NCBI GenBank assembly: GCA_963978905.1
Contig: OZ022256.1
Location: 55,702,646 to 55,766,645, forward strand
Length of the DNA stretch: 64,000 nt
Reading direction: 5' to 3'
Source of the DNA: Trichostrongylus colubriformis
Lineage: Eukaryota; Nematoda; Chromadorea; Rhabditida; Trichostrongylidae
Shown here: positions 34,088 to 46,535 of the stretch, one piece after another
How the letters are laid out: the number at the start of each line of letters is the position of its first letter
Numbering within the stretch: position 1 is the first letter of the stretch
Program-made: the position numbers and the translations under genes
The notes under the pieces: generated by a model
Databases searched by the model: none
What the model saw: only the letters and a program-made list of their open reading frames with translations
What the model was told of the DNA's origin: nothing

Positions 34088-35099
34088 ATCTGTTTCTGTA
34101 TGTTGCTTTCATTATCCAATCTGTTTTTCGCACATTGTACGATGTTGATGCAATTTAGTGCTCAGAACTCCATAGAAAGTCCATTATTGACATTGATGTC
34201 TGTGATGTTGCCAATAGGCTGAGCTTATGATTTGAGTCTGTTCGAATGATTGAAGGGCAAAAGTTGTAGCTAGCTGTTTATGAGGAGTACTTAGGTTGTG
34301 CTTTGTGCCTCTGAAAGTTCTATGTAGTACAGAAATAACGATCGATATGCTCGTGGTGGGATGACGGTGAGGACACATGGGCTCCAACCTCGGCTCGGGA
34401 TCCTGTGACGGCCTGCAGCCCTTCTCTAGCTATCATGTCACGATAACATCATTCTATCATGGACGCAGCGGAGTAGACTTACGGAGCATAGGATCGAGGT
34501 ATATGAATAAAATGCCTGGGATAATTTACGTAGTAGGGTAAAAGGCCGGAGGCTGTCACGAGGATGTAGGGCTAGGATGAAATCCATGTGTCTCAACCTA
34601 CACTAGGGACAGATCCGCGATCCAGGAGGATGTATGAGTGACGTTTGCATCACTTTAGTGTTGGCGTCTGTTCGACATTATTGTCATTTGGTTCGTTGAT
34701 TTGTACTGTCACTTCGTCAGGCTCGTTTTTAGGCCCAGAGTTTTGCTAAACAGATTTTTTCGAGTAGTTTCTACGAAAGGGTTTTTAGGGGTAGTGGTCC
34801 GACAGTCATCTGCCTATCACGCTAAGTGGCGTATGATCCTGATTTAGAACTTTCGCAACTTTTCGTTTGTTTCGTCCTGTGTTTCAAATGTTACAAGGAT
34901 AGAGTGGGTTTTATGGTAGTCACTTGTTGTTTTTGTTGTTTAGAGTCGTTAATTGATTGGAACTTGAAGTAAAATCGACTTTTAAAGGCAATTATATAGA
35001 CTGTATTCTGAGTGGCTTTTGTCCATACAAACGTAGCAGTGTAATAAGGCGACCATGTGTGTGAATGCTGTTGAGATGCTAAACGAGCTATACGGCCTT
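34088..35099. other. intergenic, nothing recognised
   Basis: Downstream of MRPS25. No frames with recognisable domains and no clear inverted repeats were seen. Confidence 0.4.
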
Positions 35100-35272
35100 A
35101 GGCCGCGGTCATACTCACCGCCGGCAAGCGTGGCTGCGTTCACAGGCAGAGAGGGAGAGTGGCACAGGGGAAGTGCAGAAAAACGCTCGCAACGAGGCAG
35201 GATGGCATAGGCGGAGACGCAGAGATGCGCAGCCACGCTCTGCCGCCGGCATCGCAAAGTACGACCGCGGTC
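35100..35272. mobile_element. short element with AGGCCGCGGTC ends (copy 1)
   Basis: It begins AGGCCGCGGTCATACTC and ends GACCGCGGTCT, about 173 bp, with internal GCAGGATGGCATAGGCGGAG. Related copies are at 49684-49845 and 55167-55336 (opposite orientation). A related core lies inside the foldback at 47097-47337. Size and ends fit a miniature inverted-repeat element. Confidence 0.65.
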
Positions 35273-36145
35273 TTACTTTCTGTAGCACACTGTCCCCCAC
35301 TGCTCATTAGTGAAGGCAGATTGATTGAAATAGGAAGATCTCAGGCTCGTTTTGCGCCGGTTTATTTCGTTCTTTTCCTACTGCAACACGGCTAACCACC
35401 CTCAATTTTGTTTCCACAATCTGCCAAATTTACCCCTTCCGGTGTTTGAAAGGGAGTAGTGGAGGGCCACGAGTGTACCTTGTGAACAATTTGCAGTCTG
35501 TATGTAGGCCGAGTGACAAAAGGAACGCATCAACGCAACGATTCCACATCTGTGTTCATCACACAATGAATGTCAACGTGGTCGTCATAAGGTAACCGTG
35601 AGTTGCACAAGAATATCGGGAAATAGGACTACCAAGTGAGAATGGAAGTCCTGTGCTTAGCTGCAGCGTTATTCCGGTCGACATCTACCACATTAGCACA
35701 CCTGTCGCCTTTAAACGCTTTACGAAATTTCAGGAGCGTATGTGATTCCACGGGAATGAAATGGTTAGACTACGGTGATCGTTGATACAGTTTTTTTTAT
35801 CGCACATGTGTTACACCCTCTCGGACAATTGAGTTTCTGTTGAAAAACGGTCCGGTGTTCATCAGTCCTTTGCTGGGATGTGCCATGTTTTGACAATTGT
35901 TTAGCAGCCGAATACGTATCTGGACTATACTCTCTTACCAGTCCAAAGCAGCATCTCGTAAGTAGCGTATCATTCCTTACAGGCAGCACCAAGCTTGGAT
36001 AGAGTGTGCACTATTTATTATTGGATGTGATCCCTTTATCAGGTATATGTTAGCGGCACCATTCACCAATGCCAACTTTCACTCATTCACATAATCATGA
36101 GTGAAGAAAATGTGTGAACAATTCAATTTTATTCAAATTATGCCA

Positions 36146-36668
36146 TTACAGATGCACCAAGTACCAATCAACAACGTTCTGCTTCGCCAACTCGTTCGCC
36201 GATGCGCCTAAATTAGGCACTTTGCCAGTCGCACGTACAGCTGCGGGTGCAGGAGCCGGAGCCGGAGCAGGAGGACTAGGCTTTGTATCTCGTGTACTGG
36301 TGGGTTCGTATAAATCCATGATTTTATCTATTGTGCTTGTCGATGTTGTGTCATCCTTCTCCTGTTTTGTTGTACCTCCTTTCTTCGTGGCCTTTTTTCT
36401 CTTCGGTGGTTTGGCCTTTCCTTTCTTTCCCCGATGAGTTTTCGTATGCTGTGGTTTCTTTGGTTTCTTCTTGGCAGCGCCTTTCTCCCCACTACCAGAT
36501 TTTGATAGCTGCTTGCCTTTGGCAGATTTTTTACTCGGCATTTCTGGCTCCTGTGGAGCAGCGACTGCAGCCCCCTGTCTACGCAGCTTGTTGACGACAT
36601 AGAACTGCACGAGGATATCCACAAACATTATTGTGGATATCACCACGAGCAGAAGTGCTGTTTCGTCC
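36146..36668 (-). CDS. terminal exon: membrane span and Lys-rich tail of the mucin-like gene, copy A
   Basis: The exon begins after a TTTCAG acceptor and encodes DETALLLVVISTIMFVDILV (membrane span), then KLRRQG, a long Lys/Gly/Ser/Pro-rich stretch (KKSAKGKQ, KPKKPQHTKTHRGKKGKAK), a PAPAPAPAP run, and the end ELAKQNVVDWYLVHL. AATAAA lies at 36128-36133 (minus), just past the stop. It is in the same orientation as the Thr-rich exons 2.6 kb upstream and is duplicated together with them, so I infer one gene. A linking exon is still missing because the phases do not join directly. The family is unrecognised and probably nematode-specific. Confidence 0.6.
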
Positions 36669-37604
36669 CTGAAAGAGTTGCTCTTCAACCATACCTTCCA
36701 AATTTCTGAGAATCTTGTAAAAGAATATAAGAAACTTGCACGAGGTCCTGCTTCTCTTTGGCATATTCTTCCTATAAAGCACTATTCAAAGAAGAGATTG
36801 TCGGTGAAATGTAAGAAAATCAATAATATAGCGTCTAGAGATAGTGGGAAAAGGCACGGTCTTAAATTTAGTATTGCGATCATTTGAAGAAAAACTAGCT
36901 ATGCATTATTTCATCTCCAGATACCACAAATGGGTTGGCATAATGGATGACTCAGCTCTGCCCATGATGCTGTCTAAAAAGGGAATTGTACCATTCGAAG
37001 ACACCGTCAGCGGTAACTTGAACAGCTTGCAGAATAATTGTAAATTGTGGTAAAGATGCTTAGTAGTGCAGTAGTAGAGAAGGGATGGAAAGGGATGAGA
37101 TTTGTCTATTCTGCATCTCTAGCCACCGAAGGTAAATGCGGATGGGCAACGGGCTGAGTAAGGAAAAACGAAAAGGAACGTTAGTGAGAAATGTGAGAAG
37201 AAAGGAAGGGTGGTTCGTTTCGCCACCGCAAACGTTGCCCCGCCCTCGCAGCAATCTGCCCAGCGGGTGCGAGGCATCGTGATTGACAGCGCTGTAAGAT
37301 TACGATAACGAGTCCAAGGCGTGCTCTTTCAATGGAAGCTTTTCCACAGTAATCTCTTTTGAACTGGAAGGCTCGTTCACAGAGAACATGTCTTTCCAGT
37401 TCTCATTTTCTTTTTACCACTGGCGATGCCTGTGCGGGAGAGCACTCAACACATGTGATCCGAGACATACATATGTGTGCTGATATCGCTTTACTGAAAC
37501 AGCAGTGCGGCGGTTTGAGTAATCTGCGGTTTTTTTGGAGTTTAGCCCGGCGAAAGCTATCGGCAGAACAAGAGCTGGCCGAATTACTGGACTCAGGTGA
37601 AGAG

Positions 37605-38430
37605 AGATTTTTCGATCATCGCTTTTTATTATTATTTCTTCCAATAAACAACGATTAGGCAGCAACGTATTTACCATTGTTTCGACAACACATTGCCACC
37701 TCATAGGTAGATCATTGACTCCCTTCTCCCAGAACTCTGGATTCTGAGAGTCGAAGAAGTCAGCGATGGCCTTTGCGAGCAATCATAATCAACGAATTTT
37801 CTCTTGTTCAAGCAGGATCAGATGATGGGAAAGGTGATAGTCGGAAGGGGGAATGTCTGGAGAGTATGGTCGGTGGGGCAGGACATCGTAGCCGAGCTCC
37901 TGTGTCTTGGCCTGGGTACTTCGCGACGTGCAGGCGGGCGTCGTCATGAAAGAGGGTGACCGCGGACCTTCTTCGGAGCTTTTCTCGAACAGCGATGGCG
38001 AGCCGTGGAGCAGGCGGGAGTGTATGGCAGCGATGGCCGTCTCGCCTTGACCATCACCTTAAGGAAGAGCATTTCTTCCGCGTTCAGAAGTAGTACAGTC
38101 CTGAGCGTGGCTTGTCTTCCATGTCAATCTCGCCGTTACTGAAGCAGAGCAACCAGAGGCGCACGGTCTCGTAGCTCACACATCCTTTGCCCAATGCAGC
38201 GTTGTCGCTTTGACGCCGCGAGACTACTCACAGTAGATGACACGGCGTGTTTGGTGGTATCAACTACGGGCATTTTAGCTAAATCCACGGAATCTGGCGG
38301 GTCAATAAACTTTGCTAGAAAACGCAGAGGATGTTCTACCATATTCCTGAACCGCCTAAATCTGTCTCGAAGTGAACAACAGTTATTGATGTTTTTGGAA
38401 ATTCCTACAAGACTTTTTGTACACCGTAAT
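37605..38430 (-). mobile_element. degenerate mariner copy in duplication copy A
   Basis: Aligns with 53955-54746 of copy B. The right end resembles a mariner terminal repeat (ATTCCTACAAGACTTTTTGT), but the left terminal repeat has been lost. Transposase reading is broken and much of the middle is gone. Confidence 0.6.
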
Positions 38431-39260
38431 ATTTTCCAATAACGTGGCGATGTAATCCTATTTAAAGATGAACACTATATCATCTACTTGTTGAGAGGCA
38501 GCCTCCTTATTAGCGAGTCGGCAAAGTCCCATCAAATAATCAGTCAGCGTCCGCTGTTTGAGTGTGAATCAGAAGTGTGCAAATGGGTCATCGCGCCACG
38601 CGAATTGCGCCACCGCGCGTCCCGTGTGCCCTCCTGGTTGTGTTATGAGTTTGCCCCGCGTGACCTTGACCTAGTTGGACAGCCCTGACATACCCCTCTG
38701 TTGTTCTACGGGTGATGAGCTGACATTTTTTTTACCTTCCGGAATAATCTGATGCACTTTTCATTGAAGAAGAGTTTGCGTGGCTCGATGGAGTTTGGTC
38801 GCCAATAGTGCTGTGTCATTCATAGCTCGCGTCATCATTGATGGTTTACGTATTGTAGCACAACAGATAATTCTGTGTTAAACAGGCGTAGCAGAGAACA
38901 GGGGAAGTTGGTGGCATGCTTCGATCTTGGAGCCACGCGATTTGACTTCTTTTGCATAACGGCGGAGTGTATTCGACACTTTTGGTAGGGCCGTCGTGTG
39001 TGTATCTCAACTAAAAATTTACAAATGCTCAAATCAAGGCAGCATTTCTTGCAGCGCATCTTGCAATGACTGTGTGGTAACTGGATCAATTCAAAGTGGG
39101 ACCAGCAAGAAACTTGTCGTGCTTGGAGATTAGCGTGAGTAATGGCCAGCCGGCCATAGTTTCAAATTACGAAGTAGACTCCGACCCAAGCAGCCAAAGC
39201 CTATGCTGCAACGCCTGCCTTTGATCTGTTGGTTTTCTAAAAAAAATGATAGAAACGAAC

Positions 39261-40014
39261 CTCAGGTGATAGCGGAGCTGTCATATTCAGCCCTGAACGA
39301 ACTACAATAGAAGACTGTAATGGATATTATTGTAATATGAATACGAACCTTTCGTGATCTTCTCTCGAATCGTCGTTGTCGTGCCTTTGGAGGATGTTGA
39401 GGTAGGCATGACGTGCTCCACAGTAACCGACTTCGTCATGGCTGTTGTATGTGTAGTAGCGGGCCCACCAACAGGAGCCGTTCGCTCACTCGACGTCATT
39501 GTGGTCATCACCTGAGTGCTCGCCGTCGTCGTTGTTGTGGTCGTGGTGGGAGCACTCTTCGACGTCGTTGTCGCAGTGGTTGTCCTGGGACTCGTCGTTG
39601 TCGTTGTTGTTGTTGTCGTCGGCGTCGTAGTGGTGGTAGCTGAGGTGGTGGTACTGGAAGTGGTGGTAGTTGTGGTTGTCGTCGTTTTCTTTGTCGTCGT
39701 TGTCGTTGGGCGAATATCTCGAAGAACGATCGAGAGTTCGTTATTGACCTTATCCTCACACTTCCTTTCGATCACACCAGAGTGGATCAACTGAACAAGT
39801 AAATTAGGATGACTGAACAGCTGTCAAACTCTTTCTCATTTGGATGTAATGCGAAATTCCAGTTCTATTATCTGCCTTATAAAATTAAGCTGAGAGTTTC
39901 TTGAAAACTCACACTTTCTGCAATTTTCATTTCACAGTATCCATCGGCAAGTCCACATACACATCTCGCATTGATTATACCTTTCTCGGTCTTACATCGC
40001 TCACCAGATTCATC
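39261..40014 (-). CDS. Cys-containing and Thr-rich mucin-like exons, copy A
   Basis: Exons (minus): 39913-40014, 39349-39790, 39261-39292. The first encodes a small Cys pattern (GERCKTEKG..ARCVCGLADGYC). The second begins LIHSGVIERKCEDK and becomes a Thr repeat of about 100 residues with scattered Ser/Pro/Ala, typical of O-glycosylated mucin stalks. The third is 32 bases (GLNMTAPLSPE) and is preserved in the other copy with the same splice sites. The 5' exon with the signal peptide was not found. The predicted product is a secreted or surface type I membrane protein, with the membrane tail at 36146-36668. Confidence 0.6.
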
Positions 40015-41158
40015 CTTAGGATAAAACATTAGGCAGCACAAGATCGAATGTTCAACTATCTCAAGTTCAGTCAAAACAGATGTTAAATAGTAGTAAGAAT
40101 TAATGTTGGGGAGTAGTGGTAAGAACTATTTTTGTTGCGTCGCCGTGGTAGTGGTGCTGGTTGAGGTGGTTCTAAGGGTAGTGGTGGTAGTAACTGTTGT
40201 TTTCGTCGTTTTCGTAGTCGTCGTTGTCGTTGTATCGTAGAAACGGGCGTCTTTTCAAAGAGTGGTCATCAGTTCTACTCGTGACCCCTCTCTTCGAAAT
40301 TCCGAAAAGTTCAGATCCTCTCCATGACACATTGAATAATTACTACTGGGCCACGATTCAGTGCATAAAATAGGGTGTGTATGGTCATGTCAAGATTTCG
40401 CACCGCAGCATGCGGCGTACGTCAAGGTATGCGCGCCGTCGTAGTTGAGTCTCAAAGGGATCACACGGTGACGCTGATAACGCTGTGTTATCGCCTTCGA
40501 CCCACCCGAAATACTCGAACTTCAGCAAATTCTAACCAGGTACTTCCATCTCTAAATGCAAGGACACTCCTCAAACTGCCACTACACTCCGTATCAGCAT
40601 TCTGCACGAGTAGGATCAGGAGCTCCTTTCGAGTGAACATGCTATGTTATCGCTGCACTTAGTCCTCGTATGAGTATGGGAGACTAAAAAAGGATTCCGC
40701 TCGAGGATATCGCGCGAAATGCTACGATATGCCACGTTGGAAATTTGTTCTTCTGAGGCCAGTTGTGATTCGGCCCTGAGGGCGCGGCTTGGCTCTGGTA
40801 GAGCGCGCCTATCGCCGCGAGGATGCACTATGAAGCCGCAACAAGGGTGAAGCACAAGCTCTTATCTAAGGGCCTACCTGCCCCAAGGAAGTAAGCTACT
40901 GATCTGATTATCGCATGCTGTGCCTCTGATATCCCATTTATCCAGGTTCCCTCCCAACACCCTTTGTTTCCAAGAACCGGAACGTGTCACTGAAAACCAC
41001 TGAAAACCTTCCGGAGAGGGGTTTGAGGCAAGGGAAAATGACACTTCGGATCAGCAACGTTGTTCGAGCAGCAGGAGCTCTGTGACTTCTATGAATCGAA
41101 GGGCCAGACCTTAGGAAGCTTCCCACAAAAGACCCATACGGATGCTGGCGCTGCTGTT

Positions 41159-41590
41159 TTAAAGGAATCGTCCACGGAAAATGAGTTTTTGTGTTACCCA
41201 TATGTTTCTGTTGTATTTGCCTAGTGTTAGCCTCATGCAAAATTTCACGCGAAAAAATGTGAATCTGGCTGAGATACAGCACCACAAATGCGGTCCAGGT
41301 GGGCGGGGCCTCCGTGTAAAAGCCTCGTCCCGTCGTCCGCCGTGGTCGGAGACGCATTGTAGGAACAGAAGGTAACGTAAACAGTCCCACCCTCCGTTCC
41401 CTACGGCAGGGGACGACGGGACGAGGCTTCTACACGGAGGCCCCGCCCACCTGGACCGCACTTTGTGGTGCTGTATCTCAGCCAGATTCACATTTTTCGC
41501 GTGAAATTTTGCATGAGGCCAACATTAGGCAAATACAACATAAATATATGGGTAACACAAAAACTCATTTTCCGTAGACGATTCCTTTAA
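41159..41590. mobile_element. 432 bp foldback element
   Basis: Near-perfect palindrome with arms of about 185 bases (41159-41342 and 41412-41590) and a 70-base centre. Ends TTAAAGGAATCGTC and GACGATTCCTTTAA. Arms include GTGGGCGGGGCCTCCGTGTA. No coding capacity. Absent from copy B, so inserted after the duplication or lost from B. Confidence 0.8.
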
Positions 41591-41835
41591 GCGGACCTTG
41601 ATACCGTAGGTGCACTGAAGCCCAACTGTGTCGACTGAAGGCTCCATATTTTTATGATGGTGAAAGTAGTGAGTCATAGCTTGCTCCTGCTTTTAAGGAA
41701 ACATTTCGGGAACATTTCGCCCGAGTACTTCTATATCTTTCGTTTCCCTATATTTTGCATACTTGGTGAGTGTGAGCCGTGACCAAAATTACTCTTTTCT
41801 TGTCACCGCCTGCATAATGGCCCTATATGTAGTTT

Positions 41836-41881
41836 GCACGCATCGCATCGTGCGCAACACGCTGTGATGCGATGCGTGCGA
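41836..41881. repeat. hairpin GCACGCATCGCATC / GATGCGATGCGTGC
   Basis: About 15 bp arms around a 14-base loop containing GCGCAACACGC. Function unknown. Confidence 0.6.
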
Positions 41882-42794
41882 AATTCTAACGTAAAGCTGC
41901 ATGTCCCATAGGTGCTCCCAAAAACAAGGTCTCGGACAGTGGTGGTTGAACTTTGTAATTTTTCTCTGCAAGTCCTTCGCACCAGCGCACCCTCGAAAAT
42001 TCGGAGTCGGTGAGCCAATCTGCCGATCTTCAAAAAGGTCCTCATTCGATTTCTAAGTTTACTACTCGATAGTAATGTATGATATCGATTGGATTGACGA
42101 TCATTTTTGGGAAGGAGATGGCTCGAGTATGGACACGACACATGGCACATGCATGGACTGGGGAGGGGGTGGGGGTCGTATCTTCTAGGAAAGGATTCTG
42201 TCTCAGCGCTAGGCTTTACCCTCAACGTAATCCATAACCCATTAATCTTATCCACTGCATTTTTCCTGCTTATGGCCACTCCTTCCAAGTGCTTGGGTGG
42301 CTGGGTATGTTAGCATTAATCGATGGGCCATATCTGGTTCTCGATTATCCGGTTTCGAAGTTTCTTTTAAACTCATTGCAGACGCAATGTGTTGCATCTA
42401 TTTTGATGCATTATCGTCTAGTGCACAGTTGACCTGATGAGAGTGTGTGCCCTTATGTCAGAATCTAAAATGTGAGATGTCAGTATAACGAGATCCACGT
42501 TTCTCCAACAGGACTGAGAACAAGTGGCTCTCATAATCTTTCCCTTTCGGAGCTATCTTTTTCTGCACCCCTTTTTGCACACTTTCAGTGATAGTTCTAG
42601 AACTTCAGTGCGTTTTGCTACGGTTGGTCTTCTATCGGCCGGCCTTTGGCCCGCGTATAGTATTACTTCCATTTCTGCAATATTTTGCAAGGCATTTTTT
42701 TGCCTGATGATGACCTTTGAGAACCAGACTTAAGCCCAGATTATTACCCACTTGATCGTATTTTCCACCCTCACATCCATTGTAGCGACCATAT

Positions 42795-42846
42795 CCCCAC
42801 AAAAAAGCACAGAGTGCGGGGAGAAACTCTGTGCTTTCTTGTGGGG
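42795..42846. repeat. hairpin with 21 bp arms
   Basis: CCCCACAAAAAAGCACAGAG pairs with CTCTGTGCTTTCTTGTGGGG with one mismatch. In duplication copy B (58178 onwards) only the left arm is recognisable. Confidence 0.65.
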
Positions 42847-44046
42847 AGATGTGATGTGGGGAATGAAGGGAGAAAATTCGCGTCGCGGCGTCCGGAATGC
42901 GACAAGGTGGATGCGAATTAGGAACGCCGTATTAGTTGGAACCTAATGCGAAGACTGTGTCCTACTCCTCATTTTCGGCGTAACCACTTCAGAACACAGC
43001 CAGTACGAGCTTCTACCTTACATCCATCGTGCGCCACACGCGGAGGCGCGGTTTTCTGTCCGTATGGCAGTTATTCAGAGAGCAAACGAAGTCACTCTGC
43101 CTATGGCGTGCAAAACGAAGTTTACTTCTCGCTAGTGACGGCACACTGACTCAGAGCTCAATATTCCCGAAACATTCTTCCGCAGGATTTCAGTAATAAG
43201 GCGAATTGCATAAGTTACAGTTTTTTCAACATTTCGCGTAATGTCTGTTCGTTTGAAGTAGGTTGCTTTTGCAACCTACACGAAACGTTTATTGAACACT
43301 GGATAGATGTCAGAAAACGCAAGTGGTCGTTATATCGGCTACTATAAGCAAACACAAAGATCTAACTGTATGGTAATGTACTGATCTAATGGCCATTTCA
43401 TATGTGCATTTTAATTTGAACTAAATTTTACAGTGATAGCGTAGGTGCTGTGGTGCAAATAACTCCGATCACACATGCATGGTTAGGAAATTCTACTTCA
43501 CTGTATCAGTGGGCGCTGAGGTCAATGGCTTCCATCCCACCCGTTCGCCGAATCGGCATGAGACTCATGATAAAAACTAGTTGCTGTGAAGTCATTGTGT
43601 GGGCCTGATCACAGTCAAGTGCTGCTACGATCCTGTATCAGAGTGGATGGCGCATCCGAATAAAGTATTGGTTGGCCCCGTATTCCTTTCCCTCTTACCT
43701 TTTTTTTACGATGGTTGCTTGCAATTAAGCAGCCTTCAGTGGGTGCATCGTCAGTACGATCCCGCCCGTGCCACTCCGTCTTGCTGCTTGTGAGGCAGCC
43801 ACGCTCTACTGGCACCATCATCACAGAATATAAGGGCGGTTTAGTGCGGACGCGCACTAATGCGTTGAAAAGTGGATTGTGAAAAGAAATCGTAAAAAAA
43901 TTACCTCTAGTTTCTTATATGTATCTTCCTCTATAAATGTTCTGTTAATGTGGATTGTGCAATTTTTAGCAGGGATTATCTCGAGGCACGCGGGGGAGAA
44001 TGCCAAGCGTGGCCTTTCTGGTCGGTAATCCTGAAATACATTTTAA

Positions 44047-44184
44047 TCACAAGTATGCTGAGTTATGGGCAAAATCTTATGTGCCAATATGCTAATATTA
44101 GCACATATCCCCGGAAAGGATGAAGTGCGGGTTCGAGTCCCGTCCGACACCGAAGATTTTGCCCATAACTCAGCATACTTGTGA
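44047..44184. repeat. foldback with 32 bp perfect arms enclosing a tRNA T-arm/B-box
   Basis: Arms 44047-44078 and 44153-44184 are perfectly complementary. Between them lies GCGGGTTCGAGTCCCGT at 44127-44143, a tRNA T-arm and pol III B-box (GGTTCGAGTCC), followed by CCGACACCGA, which looks like a tRNA acceptor 3' strand. No matching 5' half is present. Either a tRNA-derived short element or a captured primer tRNA end. Confidence 0.65.
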
Positions 44185-44390
44185 CAACTTTCGCATCGCG
44201 GGCTGCGGCGAAAATCAGCAGCTATCAACATTCAAAATAACAAAATCAACATTTTAATCAATTTTAGGTTTTCTCACATCTCTTGTCGCAAATAAAATAC
44301 CTTATTGTCATCCAAGAAGTGAATAATTACGAAGAAACCGAAGAAAGGTGAAATGGGGCGCTGCCATAGAGAGGAAGAATCTACTCACAA

Positions 44391-45436
44391 GGGAAGGTTT
44401 TCAAATTCCCATGGAACTTCGAAATGAGACTCAGATGGATCGATAGAGCTCCGAATACTGATTACAATTTTTCGAACCAAAATTGCAACATGCAATACTG
44501 GAGCGAGTTAGGAGGGATCAAAGTTTGCCTATGACATATTATTGGCGAGGCAATTAGATATCAGCACGGCTTTTGCTACTCCAGCATCGGCCACCTTGGC
44601 TCACTGGTGGTGTTCTGTCTCTGCAGAATAGGGGTAGTGGGTTTGCTCCCTCCTCCGCCCACAGTTTTATTTTGCTTTTTGTTATTCATTGTCAGGAAGT
44701 GCTTTTCCTTCACTTCTGCTCTTTTCCTTGTACTGGTACCCGTTACACCCATCATTTACTCTGCCACTTTATTTATGACTACTAATATTTCTCAAACCTT
44801 CACGTTTTAATAATGAATTCAGTCATTATTCTCAACACCAGAAAATCATATATAACCCTTTTCAAGCCACAATTAACATTGATGGAACAGCAGAAAAAAG
44901 GGAAGTAAAAATGCTGCTTGCAGAATGCGCACCTTATGCATGCCTGCCTTATCAGATTTTTCCAGTACACATCAGTATAAATTTCTTTGCACTTTTGCTG
45001 CAATTCATTTATAAAATTCGAAGGTTCGAGTAATAATAGTAGTCATAGTGGCAGAGTAAATGACGGGCGCGATTAGTACCAGTACCTGGAAACGTGCTAA
45101 AGTCAAAGAAAAGCACTGACTGACAATGAAATACAACATGCAAAAAACCTGCACCGGCGGGACCCAAAGCCACTACATTCCCCCAAATGTAAAGCACTGT
45201 GTGGTGTGCCAAGAGTGGCCACCAGTGAGCCACGGTGGCCACTGTTGGCACAGCAACGGCCCTGCTTATGGCGAAGTGCCTCGCCAATGAGATGTCACAG
45301 GCAAAGTTTTACCCCTCCTATCTCGCTTCAGAATGGCATTTTGCAGATTTAGTTTTCGCATTTATAATCAGTATTCGGTGCTCTATCGATTCATCTGGGT
45401 CTCATTTCAAAGTTCCATGGGAATTTGAAACCCTCC
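44391..45436. mobile_element. foldback element 1 of an adjacent pair
   Basis: The left arm (from GGGAAGGTTTTCAAATTCCC) and the right arm (to TTTGAAACCCTCCCC) are complementary over roughly 220 bases. They include ATCGATAGAGCTCCGAATAC and GGCGAGGCA; the GGCCACC..CACTGG text pairs further in. No transposase seen. Absent from copy B. Confidence 0.7.
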
Positions 45437-45461
45437 CCCTGTTAGATGAGGCAGAACTCAC

Positions 45462-46535
45462 TGGGGAAGGTATTTTACTTCCCATGGAACTTCAAAATGA
45501 GACGCGGAGGAATCGATAGAGCTTCGAACGCTGCTTATTTGTGAAAACCAAAATTGCTAAATGGCATCCTGAAGCGAGTTAGGGGTCAAAGTTTGCCTGC
45601 GACACTTCATTGGCGAGGCACTTTGCCATCAGACAGTTTGTCGAAATGGCCATTTGCAGTGAGACACATACCACTGTACGCGCTTTTAAATGCTGATCTC
45701 ACTCTATTTAGAATCTCAAACAATTATATGAATGAAGTTATGAAGGTTTCTCTGAAAAAAAAGAGTAATACTATTTCATGGTATGTTTGAGAGCCCATAG
45801 CGAGCGAGCCATACGTTCTCACGCAAAACCAGTGTGATTTTCGTGTTCAGGGGATCAGATTACCCTATGGGACAAGCTCTCAGCCAATTCGAGAATTTGA
45901 CCAAATCTCGGAAAAATTGATGGGCTATTGGCTGGCATCCATTCAACAAAGGAGTAGTCGTTCAGCCCCTGTACAGCGAATGCTCTTATTTGGCGCTTGT
46001 TACGTGCGTTCAGAGTGAAGGGCAAGTGTGATAGATATGTTTAGGTTATCTTGTTCAGCTTGCAGGATTTTTGTGGAAGGAAGTTCAAAAACTCCTACTT
46101 AACACCTGGCCACCCCTAATATTCCGAGGTTGAGCCAAAAACTGGATCCGGATGGAAATTTGCACAGAGGAGCAATTCGACCCCCTACGCGCGAATATCA
46201 TGCAAGGAAACGTTTAGAAGTGAAAGAAAAGCACTTACTGACAATGAAGCACAAAATGCAAAAAAAGCCGCACCGGCGGGAAACAAACCCACAAGCTCGC
46301 GCCTGCAGAACCTAGTCATGCTGATGACGGAGCGCCTCGCCAATGAGATGTCACAGGCAAAACTTGACCCCTCGCGTCAAATTTTGCCTGTGACTCGTCT
46401 GTGACATCTCATTGTAACTCGCTTCAGAATGCCATTTAGCAATTTTGGTTTCCACGGTTATAATCAGCGTTCGAAGCCCTATCGATATCCCCGGGTCTCA
46501 TTTCAAAGTTCCATGGGAAGTAAAATACCTTCCCT
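45462..46535. mobile_element. foldback element 2 of an adjacent pair
   Basis: Same family as the neighbour, with arms starting TGGGGAAGGTATTTTACTTC and ending GTAAAATACCTTCCCTA. Together they occupy the interval missing from copy B between GAGGAAGAA and TGTTAGGTTC. Confidence 0.7.

Noticed and set aside
39516..39794. Val-rich hydrophobic protein on the plus strand
   Set aside because: Exact antisense of the Thr-repeat exon (ACN codons read as GTN); the same shadow occurs at 56436-56690.
41938..42288. minus-strand frame of the 161-codon type
   Set aside because: No domain, contains palindromic text, and no matching conserved frame in duplication copy B.
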